This document shows, in pieces, positions 8,482-17,075 of a stretch of 47,625 nucleotides of DNA; the first letter of the stretch is position 1, and each line of letters starts with the position of its first letter. The stretch is from assembly GCA_037140615.1 (NCBI GenBank), contig JBAXED010000019.1, positions 1-47,625 of the forward strand. Reading direction: 5' to 3'. The notes under the pieces are model-generated. The model was not told the origin of the DNA, ran no database searches, and saw only the letters and a program-made list of their open reading frames with translations. Made by a program: the position numbers and the translations under genes. Source of the DNA: CAINVV01 sp037140615. GTDB lineage: Bacteria > Bacteroidota > Bacteroidia > Bacteroidales > Prolixibacteraceae.

Positions 8482-9253
8482 TCCGGTTTTCGGCTTTGGT
8501 CAGGAAAAGAAAGAGGTGTGGAGGTACGAAGGTCCCCGCATAGGCATTGATATGTCCCGTTTTCTGATGCCAAAAATCCAAAATGCCACAAAATCTGCCT
8601 TTGAGCTTCAAGCAGATTATCCTTACAAAGGCAATTTTTTCCCTACCGTGGAAGCCGGCTATCAAAGTGTTGACGATCTGAAAGACAATTTTCATTACAC
8701 CAACAAAGGGGCTTATGGCCGAATCGGTGTAGATGTGAACATCAATAAATTCCAATCCTTGTCAGACAACGATTTGGTTTTTGTTGGATTCAGATATGGG
8801 TTTAGCCGTTTTTCCCAGGAAACATTATCGGCCAGTTACACCAATTACTGGGGCACCCTTCAATCTTCCTTCCCCAAAACGAACATGGGGGCACATTGGG
8901 GTGAGCTTGTGTTCGGACTGAAAGGAGAATTGATGCCTAACCTCTTTTTCGGATGGTCGGTTCGCGCAAAATTCCTTCTTGCAGCAACCAAAGATCCAAA
9001 TGTTAAACCCTATGTCATCCCCGGATTGGGATACACAAGTTCAGAGGTACCCTTTGATTTTTCGGTTACTGTTGCTTACCGGATTCCGCTAACCAGAACC
9101 AAGATTTTACCCAAAGCCCTTAAATCCGGAAACACGAAACGCTCCGATTCAGATATAGACGATGATCTGCAAAATCAAGATCCCAACAATCCCAATAACA
9201 ACAACAATGGCGTAGGTGGCAGTCAGCGTGGAAGAAATAACCAGCTGTACTAG
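8429..9253 (+). CDS. DUF6048-like outer-membrane protein
   Basis: The 274-residue protein has a signal peptide (about 1-24, ending FGFG) and a mature part rich in alternating aromatic residues and glycine, as in a small outer-membrane beta-barrel. Stretches such as PRIGIDMSRF, GRIGVDVNI and HWGELVFGLKGEL, and barrel-like strands ending in AYRIPL, fit DUF6048. The C-terminal 45 residues are low complexity, rich in Asp, Asn and Gly. The ATG at 8429 lies inside the DUF6452 gene; later starts would remove the signal peptide. The pair probably acts in the envelope. Confidence 0.75.
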   Translation: MLPLDRILRSIFILLLLSPVFGFGQEKKEVWRYEGPRIGIDMSRFLMPKIQNATKSAFELQADYPYKGNFFPTVEAGYQSVDDLKDNFHYTNKGAYGRIGVDVNINKFQSLSDNDLVFVGFRYGFSRFSQETLSASYTNYWGTLQSSFPKTNMGAHWGELVFGLKGELMPNLFFGWSVRAKFLLAATKDPNVKPYVIPGLGYTSSEVPFDFSVTVAYRIPLTRTKILPKALKSGNTKRSDSDIDDDLQNQDPNNPNNNNNGVGGSQRGRNNQLY

Positions 9254-9302
9254 AAAGGTATTAGCCCTCTCTCCCACTCGCCCCTTCTCCCACTCATTTC
9301 CT
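9254..9302. repeat. Pyrimidine-rich gap, purine-repeat family copy (A5)
   Basis: The gap between two convergent stop codons contains CTCTCTCCCACTCGCCCC and CCCACTCATTTCC. These match, on the opposite strand, the purine-rich family seen at 42241, 45645 and 47492. Unlike the other convergent gaps it has no clear palindrome. Confidence 0.6.
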
Positions 9303-10229
9303 CTACTCCTTCTTCCTCCGATAGGAATAAAGCGTCTCCCCCTTCTCGTTGATGTAGTAAAAGGAGAAATCATGAGGAGTGACATGGCAAATGGTAAATC
9401 CAGGAGAGCTTTTCACATAACGGGTAAAAAACCAAGGATTTGACCAGCGCGGCTTGATCCCAGTAGAAGTCACCATGTAATCAATGCCATCCCTCTGAAG
9501 GTGTTCAAATTTGTGAACATGGCCACTCAGGTAAAAGTCAACCTTGTATTTTTTTAAGAGCGGAACAATATATTCAATGAGATTATAGGTATTGCCATGA
9601 TTTAAATCGGAAGTATAAGCAGGATGATGACCTACCACGACCTTCCAGGTTTCGTGAGACAGAGCCAGCACACTGTCAACAAATGCCACGGTCTTCTCCG
9701 GATCTTGCTTGTTCACCTCCTTGTATTTTGGATCCCGATGGTAAAAGCCCACAAAAGGAGAAGTGTCGATCATGACAAAACGAATGGAAGTGCTGCTATC
9801 GACTTGTTGGACGAAAGTATAGTTACGTGCAGGCATAGTCCATCGCAGATTACTTTTCGCATAATCAACAAGTGCCTGCGGGTTGCCAATGTATTCGTGG
9901 TTACCAATAATAGAGTACCACTTGAGATTTAATTCAGGAACAGGAAACATCTTCTCAAACTGGGCATCCCAAAGTGAATCGTGTGTATCTCTCACCCCCT
10001 GATCATGAAAGAAATCTCCCTGATTGATAATATATTTTGGGTGAAAAATTTTGGATAACCTATTGAAAGTGTGGGCCACTGAATCTTCGCGGTATAGACC
10101 CGTAGAACCCATGTCGGAGAGTACAAAAAAATTGAACCCATTGGCCGATGGCGTCTCAACAACCGGATCGGGTCGGCATCCTGCAACAAATGCCAACAAC
10201 AGCAACAAGCCTAAGACCAAATTCCGCAT
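9303..10229 (-). CDS. Lipoprotein metallophosphoesterase (purple acid phosphatase-like)
   Basis: From the ATG at 10229 the product has 308 residues with a lipoprotein signal ending LAFVAGC (Cys18). The calcineurin-like fold is shown by VLSDMGSTG, NQGDFFHDQG, GNHEY, GHHPAYTS and SGHVHKFEH. This spacing resembles acid phosphatases of the ACP5/purple type, probably facing the periplasm or cell surface. Two ATGs further upstream in frame (10253 and 10295) would add 8 or 22 residues before the same signal peptide; the shortest gives the most typical lipoprotein signal. It may be cotranscribed with the LtaS-like gene upstream on the minus strand. Confidence 0.85.
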   Translation of the reverse strand: MRNLVLGLLLLLAFVAGCRPDPVVETPSANGFNFFVLSDMGSTGLYREDSVAHTFNRLSKIFHPKYIINQGDFFHDQGVRDTHDSLWDAQFEKMFPVPELNLKWYSIIGNHEYIGNPQALVDYAKSNLRWTMPARNYTFVQQVDSSTSIRFVMIDTSPFVGFYHRDPKYKEVNKQDPEKTVAFVDSVLALSHETWKVVVGHHPAYTSDLNHGNTYNLIEYIVPLLKKYKVDFYLSGHVHKFEHLQRDGIDYMVTSTGIKPRWSNPWFFTRYVKSSPGFTICHVTPHDFSFYYINEKGETLYSYRRKKE

Positions 10230-10526
10230 GCAATTCTGTTTCAATGTAGACATTTCCGGATTATAACTGCTTAATTTACCATCTTCTACTCGCATTTGCC
10301 GGTAAAAGTTTCATCGCTTCCATTTGCATCCTGACCGGAGGGCCACCCCTCGGCTCCGCTCGGGGACCGGTAGGCTTACTCTGCAATCTTATCTTCCCAC
10401 AGGACTAGACACTGTGACTCGTCCTCTCACACTCTCCCACTCGTCCGGTCGTCCCACTCGCCCCCTCTCCCATTTCCCACTCTCCACTCTCAACTCTCAA
10501 CTTCCCACTCTCAACTTCCCCTCACG
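10230..10526. other. Intergenic stretch with repeats and no gene
   Basis: Nearly 300 bases without a convincing gene. It holds the REP-like palindrome at 10346-10370 and, from about 10407 to 10526, pyrimidine-rich units such as CCCACTCG and CACTCTCAACTTCCC, which belong to the dispersed purine-rich family read on the other strand. The open frame across it is low complexity. Confidence 0.7.
10346..10370 (-). repeat. REP-like palindrome, copy 2
   Basis: CCCCTCGGCTCCGCTCGGGG followed by ACCGG. It matches the reverse complement of 42398-42422 at 22 of 25 positions. Its outer stem pair is C-G where the other copy has T-A, so pairing is kept. Confidence 0.7.
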
Positions 10527-12458
10527 TCATTTAATCGTCAACCTGTTCTCCACCATTCTATTATTGTATTGTTGGAGGAATGCTTTAAATCGCTGGAAAT
10601 GCTTGTCAATGGTAGTATCTCTGGTTTCAGCCAGATTGTGCAGGTATTGCCGGTCTTCCTTGTAACGATAGGCATTCAGCAACTTTGTCCCATCTGATTG
10701 CAGAAGGTAGTCGTCTTCCATAAACTGATAGGCACCATTCACATAATTGACAACAAAAGGATGTTCATTCGGATTGAAGCGATCCCGGCCAAAAGCAAAA
10801 TAGCTTGCGTCATACTTGAGGTATCCCAAAACAGTTGGGAAAATATCGATTTGTTGCATCAAAGTCGGATCGAGGCCAACCAGACTGCTGTTCGGATGGT
10901 GAAAAATTACAGGAATTGAAAAGAGTCCTGTCGAGGTGATGTATTCTTTGTGGTCGTTGGAAGGTAGAGAATGATCTGCCGTAAGCACAAATAGCGTGTT
11001 TTTGTACCAAGGCTGTTTGGAAGCTTCTTTAAAAAACTCCCTTAGGGAAAAGTCACTGTATTCGATGCATTTGTAAAGAGGATTTGGACCTCCCTTGAAG
11101 CTATTCTCGTATTTCTTCGGCAAAATATAAGGATGATGAGAGGAGAGCGTAAACACCGAAGCAACGAATGGCTCCTTCAGCTGACTAAAATTTTTGGCAC
11201 AATAATTTAAAAATAGCTCATCCGGGATACCCCAAAAACCATCAGAATCCTCTTTGCGTCCATATTCATTCTGTCCAAAATATTTTTTGATAGAAAGCAT
11301 ATTGGTAATGGCGCTAAAACCCATGGAACCATTTGGAGCACCATGGAAAAATCCGGTATCATACCCTTTCTTTTTCAGAGTGGCTGCAAGGCCTTCCATG
11401 TCGTTTAAAGAATAGCGCGACAACACAAAGGGCTGAACCAACGACGGCACTCCGGCGATGACAGAAGGAATGGCGTCAATGGATTTTACGCCGTTGGCAT
11501 ATGAGTATTTCCATGTATAGCTAACGCTGATCAGGGAGTCCAAAAATGGTGTATATCCTTTGTATTGTCCTCCTTCAAGATCTGTATTTAAAGAACCTAC
11601 CACCTCTTTCGTGAAGCTCTCCAAAATTAACACCACGACATTCATGGGCTTAAAATTCCCGGGAGGATATCCCCGGTGAATGGGAGAATATATTTTATCC
11701 GCCTCTTCTTCGGTAAAGAAATTAATCTCATTGAAAGTCTTGGTACCGATAGTTCGGATGATGGAGAATGGAGTATTTAATACTAGTACAGACTCAACAG
11801 GTCTTTGCACTTTTTCAATGGCATTGCTGATGGTTATTGGCCTGGTGGTTCCGGTAAAGCCTCCCCTAATTCCGGCAACAGTTAATCCGGCACATAAAAA
11901 CATAGTAACCGTAGATATCAGATAAAAAAGGATATTTGACTTAACCAGAATACTTCTCCTGTGATCTGAATAAACCCACCAAAGAAACGCGACCATTCCG
12001 ATAAGTATTACCGCCAAATACCAAAATTGAACCAGGCTGACAAGCCCGATTTTCCAGAGATGTGACTCATTTTTAAATTCTGAAAATACGCTAAAATCAC
12101 TTCTTCTCAGGATATACCTAAAATAAATGACATCAATAAAATTGGCCATCAGCGCAATTGTATTGGTGAACAGAAAAAGGATTTTAGAAATTTTTTTGTA
12201 AGAAAAATTGTATTTCAGCTGTATGGGGAATAACATCAAAAGGATGTACAGACTGTTGACATAAAGAATAGCAGTGAGGTCGAATTTAAGTCCGGAAAGC
12301 ATCAATTCTCCCAGATGTGCTAACGGCATATGAGGAAAATAGCTGCTGTTGAAAAGGTAGAATAAAAAACGTTGAACAGAAAAGAGCAGGAAAACCATCG
12401 ACAATCTCCACACCAGCATAGGGAGAGCGCTTCGCTCTTTCGTCACTATTTCTTTCAA
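10527..12458 (-). CDS. LtaS-like phosphoglycerol transferase/sulfatase-fold membrane enzyme
   Basis: The 643-residue protein has about five membrane segments in the first 200 residues, then an extracytoplasmic sulfatase-fold domain from about 272. Residues lining up with LtaS catalysis are Glu280 (LILESF), Ser326 in GVKSIDAIPS, and Asp495-His496 in LTADHSLPS. The spacing is close to that of Glu255, Thr300, Asp475 and His476 in Staphylococcus LtaS, so the nucleophile appears to be serine instead of threonine. Gram-negative members probably move phosphoglycerol or phosphoethanolamine onto envelope glycans; the substrate here is unknown. It starts three bases after the stop of the 241-residue gene, so the two are probably cotranscribed. 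Confidence 0.85.
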   Translation of the reverse strand: MKEIVTKERSALPMLVWRLSMVFLLFSVQRFLFYLFNSSYFPHMPLAHLGELMLSGLKFDLTAILYVNSLYILLMLFPIQLKYNFSYKKISKILFLFTNTIALMANFIDVIYFRYILRRSDFSVFSEFKNESHLWKIGLVSLVQFWYLAVILIGMVAFLWWVYSDHRRSILVKSNILFYLISTVTMFLCAGLTVAGIRGGFTGTTRPITISNAIEKVQRPVESVLVLNTPFSIIRTIGTKTFNEINFFTEEEADKIYSPIHRGYPPGNFKPMNVVVLILESFTKEVVGSLNTDLEGGQYKGYTPFLDSLISVSYTWKYSYANGVKSIDAIPSVIAGVPSLVQPFVLSRYSLNDMEGLAATLKKKGYDTGFFHGAPNGSMGFSAITNMLSIKKYFGQNEYGRKEDSDGFWGIPDELFLNYCAKNFSQLKEPFVASVFTLSSHHPYILPKKYENSFKGGPNPLYKCIEYSDFSLREFFKEASKQPWYKNTLFVLTADHSLPSNDHKEYITSTGLFSIPVIFHHPNSSLVGLDPTLMQQIDIFPTVLGYLKYDASYFAFGRDRFNPNEHPFVVNYVNGAYQFMEDDYLLQSDGTKLLNAYRYKEDRQYLHNLAETRDTTIDKHFQRFKAFLQQYNNRMVENRLTIK

Positions 12459-12461
12459 TTT

Positions 12462-13187
12462 CTAATAGTTAAGCCGGCTTCGTACTCCAACATCAAGCCT
12501 CTGCTTTTCCATGGGGCGGAAAACATAGACGACTCCATATTCGGCGGCTCTTTCTCTTTTGATCTCTTCGGGATATGACTCAAAATATTCCTCGACCTCA
12601 TTCCATATATCCAGAATTATCTCATCAGCTTCAGCACGCATGCCGGATACTTTTTGGGTCCAGCGAACCGTGTTACTTTGCAATGTTTTTTGAAAATGGT
12701 AAGCATCGACAAACTGGTCAAATTTTACTTTTACTACTGCGATGGATGGATTGTAAAGTGGATTTCCACCATGCAACATACGTTGATGCTCTCCCTCAAT
12801 CATTTTCTTTCCCCACTCCAGCAGTTCTGATTCAAGAATTAATGAAGGTGATTTTTTGTCTCCTACCATGCCATAGAAATTCCGGACCTCGGATTTCATA
12901 TCCCCGCGTTGAATGGAGAAATTCAATATCTGGATAAAATGAGAAAGATAGATCCTCGCCTTTTTAGCTGTTTCGAGGTAAGTGCGACTATTTTTATCCT
13001 GCTGCGATCTGGCAAGCTTATGGTGTATCAGGTTGGTTTCAAAACCCGGAAAAAAATTTCTTAGCCGATTGAGGGTATTCGCGGAAAAGGCAAGTTCTTC
13101 GACTGTTTTCTTTTGCCCCATCAAAATAGCAGTATTGATGGCTCTTAACCTTGCCTGGTCTGTATTAGGTAGTCTTCTATAGGGCAT
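12462..13187 (-). CDS. Conserved-looking cytosolic protein of unknown function
   Basis: I do not recognise a named domain in this 241-residue protein. It has no signal peptide or membrane segment. The N terminus (MPYRRLPNTDQARLRA) is basic, the middle is rich in charged helices with many Lys, Glu and Gln, and the C-terminal 80 residues include a run of acidic residues (IWNEVEEYFESYPEE). It is the first gene of a probable two-gene unit with the LtaS-like enzyme. I believe similar proteins occur widely in Bacteroidales, but that is memory only. A structural or scaffold role is possible; no function is assigned. Confidence 0.75.
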   Translation of the reverse strand: MPYRRLPNTDQARLRAINTAILMGQKKTVEELAFSANTLNRLRNFFPGFETNLIHHKLARSQQDKNSRTYLETAKKARIYLSHFIQILNFSIQRGDMKSEVRNFYGMVGDKKSPSLILESELLEWGKKMIEGEHQRMLHGGNPLYNPSIAVVKVKFDQFVDAYHFQKTLQSNTVRWTQKVSGMRAEADEIILDIWNEVEEYFESYPEEIKRERAAEYGVVYVFRPMEKQRLDVGVRSRLNY

Positions 13188-13224
13188 CTTTTCGGTTTTA
13201 TGGCAGAATATCCACGTATCGGGG

Positions 13225-13232
13225 CGAAGTTA
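13225..13232 (-). promoter_or_regulatory. Possible -7 element upstream of the 241-residue gene
   Basis: On the minus strand this reads TAACTTCG followed by C, one base off TAnnTTTG. It would begin transcription about 30 bases before the ATG at 13187. Confidence 0.3.
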
Positions 13233-13306
13233 AATATTCTCAAAAAAGATTTGCTAAAAGTGCCCGAAGTGCCAGTGCGAGTTATTAACTATCTAGTGTT
13301 AATAAG

Positions 13307-13338
13307 CGACAAACGCCACTTTTGAGTGGCGTTTGTCG
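13307..13338 (-). terminator. Hairpin directly after sdhB
   Basis: A perfect 14-base-pair stem (13307-13320 with 13325-13338) encloses a four-base loop. It begins at the base next to the sdhB stop codon. The sequence following it in the sdh transcript is only moderately T-rich, so it could be a terminator or a 3'-end stabiliser of the sdhCAB message. Confidence 0.75.
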
Positions 13339-14100
13339 TTAGTCTGAGAGTTTGGCACTTAAATATTCCCGGTTTAACCGGGCAATGTGCGCTATGGAAA
13401 TGCTCTTGGGGCAAGCCAGTTCACAACCGCCAGTGTTGGTGCAACCGCCAAATCCAAGCTCATCCATTTTGGCCACCATGGCTTTGGCGCGTTTCTTTGC
13501 CTCAACTTTTCCCTGAGGCAATTTGGCTAACTGGGAAACTTTGGCGGCAACAAATAGCATGGCCGAAGAATTTTTGCATGTTGCCACACAGGCACCGCAC
13601 CCGATGCAGGCAGCCGCATCCATCGCTTCTTCTGCATCGTCCTGACCGATGAGGATGACATTCCCATCCGGAATCCCGCCTGTGTTTACAGAAACATAGC
13701 CTCCAGCTTGCTGGATCTTTTCAAATGCAGTCCGATCAACCATCACATCTTTGATTACTGGGAAGGCCGCAGCACGCCAGGGTTCGACAACGATGGTCTG
13801 TCCCTCACGGAATTTCCGCATGTGCAGCTGGCAGGTAGTCACTTCTGTATCAGGACCATGTGCATGCCCATTGACATACATCGAACACATGCCACAAATA
13901 CCTTCACGGCAATCGTGGTCGAAAGCAATAGGATCTTTCCCCTCCAGGACAAGTTTATCGTTCAGGATATCGATCATCTCCAGAAATGAGGTGCCTTGCG
14001 AAACGTTTTCAACCTGATAGGTTTCAAACCGCCCTTTGGCCTTCGGACTATTTTGCCTCCAGACCTTTACGTATATTTTATTGAGAATGATATCAGCCAT
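13339..14100 (-). CDS. sdhB: Succinate dehydrogenase/fumarate reductase iron-sulfur subunit
   Basis: This subunit carries electrons between the flavin subunit and the haem/quinone anchor. At 253 residues it has normal length. The [2Fe-2S] site is Cys64, Cys69, Cys72 and Cys90 (CREGICGMC...C). The other cluster ligands are in CIGCGACVATC (Cys165-Cys175) and CTNTGGCELACP (Cys219, Cys225, Cys229). It is last of sdhCAB, 22 bases after sdhA. Type-B enzymes of this group use menaquinone and in Bacteroidales often run as fumarate reductase, so frdB would be an equal name. Confidence 0.95.
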   Translation of the reverse strand: MADIILNKIYVKVWRQNSPKAKGRFETYQVENVSQGTSFLEMIDILNDKLVLEGKDPIAFDHDCREGICGMCSMYVNGHAHGPDTEVTTCQLHMRKFREGQTIVVEPWRAAAFPVIKDVMVDRTAFEKIQQAGGYVSVNTGGIPDGNVILIGQDDAEEAMDAAACIGCGACVATCKNSSAMLFVAAKVSQLAKLPQGKVEAKKRAKAMVAKMDELGFGGCTNTGGCELACPKSISIAHIARLNREYLSAKLSD

Positions 14101-14122
14101 TTTACTAGATTTTTTTCTGCGA

Positions 14123-16063
14123 TTATTTATAACTCCTTTGGGTTAAATGAATGGTTTCGAATACAAGATCCTCCTTGTGGAGTGCCGGTTCATTGTCAAC
14201 ACCTTTGAACTCCCAGGCTGCCACATAAGCGAAATTCTCATCATCCCGCTTGGCTTCTCCATCTTCTGTAGCCGACTCTTCGCGAAAGTGTCCACCACAG
14301 GACTCTTTTCGATTGAGTGCGTCGCGTGCCAATAACTCTCCCATTTCGAGAAAATCTGCAATTCGGCCCGCCTTCTCCAATTCTGGATTAACATTCATTA
14401 GCTCACCCGGAACCAGCAAATCTGAATAAAACTCCTTGCGTAATTTCTTGATCTCTTCAATCGCTATTTTCAAGCCAGCTTCATTGCGCGACATTCCAAC
14501 ATTGTCCCACAATATTGTGCCTAATTTTTTGTGAAAATGGTCGGCCGGAGTCTTCCCTTTGATGTTAAAAAGCAACTCCAGTTTAGCCACTACAGCCTTT
14601 TCGGCTACCTCAAATTCAGGAAGATTGGTGTTGATTTTAGGAACCATGATCTCATTTCCAAGATAATCACCAATGGTGTATGGCAATACAAAATAACCAT
14701 CTGCCAAGCCTTGCATCAGGGCGGAAGCACCCAGGCGGTTGGCTCCATGGTCTGAGAAATTGGCTTCTCCCAATGAATATAAACCAGGGATAGTGGTCAT
14801 CAGGTTGTAATCGACCCAGGTACCACCCATGGCATAATGAATGGCCGGATAAATCTGCATCGGTTCCTTGTATGGATCCACATCACAAATCTTTTCGTAC
14901 ATCTGGAAAAGATTGCCATAACGTTTGGCAATGGTTTCCTGACCAAGACGCTGAATGGCGTATTTAAAATCGAGAAAAACGGCCATTCCTTCCTTGTTTA
15001 CACCAAAGCCAGCGTCACAACGTTCTTTGGCTGCTCTTGAGGCAACATCCCTTGGCACCAGGTTTCCGTACGATGGATACCTGCGCTCAAGATAGAAGTC
15101 ACGGTCTTCATCCTTGATATCATTTGGTTTTAACTGCCCTTTTCTGAGTTTCTCCGCATCCTCCAGCTTCCTTGGCACCCAAACGCGACCATCGTTGCGC
15201 AATGATTCCGACATGAGCGTCAGCTTGGATTGTTGCGATCCGTGAACCGGGATACAGGTAGGATGGATTTGAACATAACAAGGATTGGCAAAGAATGCTC
15301 CCTTTTTATAGGCTACCCAAGATGCTGAGGCGTTGCATCCCATGGCATTGGTCGACAAAAAGAAAACATTGCCATACCCGCCTGTCGCAAGGACGACCGC
15401 ATGGGCTCCAAAGCGTTTTACCTCGCCGGTTACCATATCACGTGCAATGATGCCACGCGCCTTGCCTTCAACGACAACCAATTCGAGCATCTCATGACGG
15501 GTGTGCATTGTCACGGTCCCTTCGTTGATCTGACGGTTGAGGGCAGAATAAGCTCCAAGCAACAGTTGCTGGCCCGTCTGACCCCTTGCATAAAAAGTCC
15601 GGCTTACCAATACTCCGCCAAAAGAACGGTTCGATAGGGTTCCGCCATATTCGCGGGCAAAAGGAACACCTTGTGCCACACATTGGTCGATGATGTTTGG
15701 AGAAACCTCTGCAAGGCGGTGCACATTGGCTTCTCTGGCACGGTAGTCGCCTCCTTTGATGGTATCATAGAACAGCCGGTAAACAGAATCGTTGTCGTTC
15801 TGGTAGTTCTTTGCCGCGTTTATTCCACCTTGTGCAGCAATTGAATGTGCCCTTCTGGGGCTATCCTGGTAACAGAAAGCAGTCACGTTGTAACCTAGTT
15901 CAGCCAGTGAAGCTGCGGCAGAGGCTCCTGCCAATCCTGTTCCTACAACAATAACATCGAGTTTGCGCTTGTTGGCCGGACTAACAACTTTAATTTTTGC
16001 CTTATGATTGGTCCATTTTTCGGCAATCGATCCGGCTGGTATTTTTGAATTCAGTGTGCTCAT
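14123..16063 (-). CDS. sdhA: Succinate dehydrogenase/fumarate reductase flavoprotein subunit
   Basis: This is the catalytic subunit interconverting succinate and fumarate. The 646-residue protein has the FAD-binding VVGTGLAGASAAASL (about 39-53) and RRAHSIAAQGG, where His73 is the probable covalent flavin site. Further expected motifs are HPTCIPVHG, RNDGRVWVP and the C-terminal flavin segment LGEANFSDHGANRLGASA. The start at 16063 lies 24 bases after the sdhC stop. The order sdhC-sdhA-sdhB and the single anchor gene define the type-B complex. Confidence 0.96.
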   Translation of the reverse strand: MSTLNSKIPAGSIAEKWTNHKAKIKVVSPANKRKLDVIVVGTGLAGASAAASLAELGYNVTAFCYQDSPRRAHSIAAQGGINAAKNYQNDNDSVYRLFYDTIKGGDYRAREANVHRLAEVSPNIIDQCVAQGVPFAREYGGTLSNRSFGGVLVSRTFYARGQTGQQLLLGAYSALNRQINEGTVTMHTRHEMLELVVVEGKARGIIARDMVTGEVKRFGAHAVVLATGGYGNVFFLSTNAMGCNASASWVAYKKGAFFANPCYVQIHPTCIPVHGSQQSKLTLMSESLRNDGRVWVPRKLEDAEKLRKGQLKPNDIKDEDRDFYLERRYPSYGNLVPRDVASRAAKERCDAGFGVNKEGMAVFLDFKYAIQRLGQETIAKRYGNLFQMYEKICDVDPYKEPMQIYPAIHYAMGGTWVDYNLMTTIPGLYSLGEANFSDHGANRLGASALMQGLADGYFVLPYTIGDYLGNEIMVPKINTNLPEFEVAEKAVVAKLELLFNIKGKTPADHFHKKLGTILWDNVGMSRNEAGLKIAIEEIKKLRKEFYSDLLVPGELMNVNPELEKAGRIADFLEMGELLARDALNRKESCGGHFREESATEDGEAKRDDENFAYVAAWEFKGVDNEPALHKEDLVFETIHLTQRSYK

Positions 16064-16087
16064 ATCTTAAAAGCTTTGAAGTTCAGT

Positions 16088-16768
16088 TTAGAATTTAATC
16101 AAGAAGTAAAGTGGGATGTAAGAAAACCCGGCAGCGAAAATTATCCCAACTGTAATGGCCAAACATTTAAGACGTTTCAGCCATATCTGGTTGCTAAAAC
16201 CAATGGTTTGAAACGCACTCCAAAAGCCATGTGTGATGTGCAAACCTACCAGAATCCCTCCGGCAAGATATAGCAGATCGTACCAGCGATTCAGGAACAG
16301 ACTGCTCACCAGGGCATAGGCATTGTGCATTTCCACTCCGCCAACATTCACACTGCTGAGCAACGGATCGCCGGTAAACTTCATTTTTACCCAGAAATTT
16401 AAAAGATGAATAACGAGGAAAATCAATACCAAGCTACCGAGGATAAACATGTTCTTAGCAGGTGCCCACCAGCTAAGCAGCTGATCTCCATAGGCATACT
16501 TTTGCGGACGAGCTTTCATGTTTTCGAGGGTAATCCAGCCTGACCAGATGATGTGCACCACAAACCCCAATGCCAGCAATGGCTCCATGATTCTGATAAG
16601 TGGGTTGGTAGCCATAAAATGTGCGGCCAGATTAAAAAGGGCACCGGAATCATCGAATGTCAGAAACAGGTTCAAGGTGAGATGGATGGCGAGAAATGAG
16701 ATCAGGAAGAGCCCCGTGATACTCATGAATAATTTACGCCCGATGGAGGCGCTCATGAAACTGCTCAT
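16088..16768 (-). CDS. sdhC: Succinate dehydrogenase/fumarate reductase cytochrome b subunit
   Basis: This is the di-haem, quinone-reactive membrane anchor. The 226-residue protein shows five hydrophobic segments (about 13-36, 62-82, 106-127, 150-182 and 200-222). Histidines placed to bind two haems include His29, His72, His121, His177 and His180. The length and the single anchor subunit fit the Bacillus/Wolinella-type family. It is the first gene of the operon, with a two-box candidate promoter 53-84 bases upstream. Confidence 0.94.
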   Translation of the reverse strand: MSSFMSASIGRKLFMSITGLFLISFLAIHLTLNLFLTFDDSGALFNLAAHFMATNPLIRIMEPLLALGFVVHIIWSGWITLENMKARPQKYAYGDQLLSWWAPAKNMFILGSLVLIFLVIHLLNFWVKMKFTGDPLLSSVNVGGVEMHNAYALVSSLFLNRWYDLLYLAGGILVGLHITHGFWSAFQTIGFSNQIWLKRLKCLAITVGIIFAAGFSYIPLYFLIKF

Positions 16769-17075
16769 AAAAATCGTGTATTAATGAATATTGAAGAATG
16801 TTGCTATTTGAATATCTTATCAAAAATAGAAGATGCTGTTGTGCCAAACAAATTGCATGGCAATAAAGATATAATTTATAACCTTTCTATATATCGGTCG
16901 AAAATTTTAAAATGCAAATTCGTTAAAATAATACTCAAGGGAGGAGGGCGACTTGTGGACGATACGGAATAGGATCAATTTTAAGAAATCATTAAACCAT
17001 GATGCTTTTAATTCAAAATGTTAACCTTTGGCAAGGAATATCGTTTATGAATCTAGACAATTCAATGTGACTAGT
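16769..17075. other. Divergent intergenic region between sdhC and the TonB receptor
   Basis: About 300 AT-rich bases with no gene. It contains the sdh promoter candidate (16821-16852). Near 17022-17030 it has TAACCTTTG, a loose -7 element with one extra base, in the right place for the receptor gene. No repeat family member is seen. Confidence 0.6.
16821..16852 (-). promoter_or_regulatory. sdhCAB promoter with -7 and -33 boxes
   Basis: On the minus strand, TTTG at 16852-16849 is followed after 20 bases by TATTTTTG at 16828-16821. Both boxes match the Bacteroidota housekeeping consensus (TTTG, then TAnnTTTG) with normal spacing. The start would be near 16815, giving a leader of about 45 bases. 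Confidence 0.6.

Noticed and set aside
10324..10665. Plus-strand 113-residue frame
   Set aside because: It spans pyrimidine-rich repeats and antisense sequence of the LtaS-like gene.
17022..17030. TAACCTTTG as a firm promoter for the TonB receptor
   Set aside because: It has one base too many between TA and TTTG and no clear -33 box, so it is only mentioned and not listed as a promoter.
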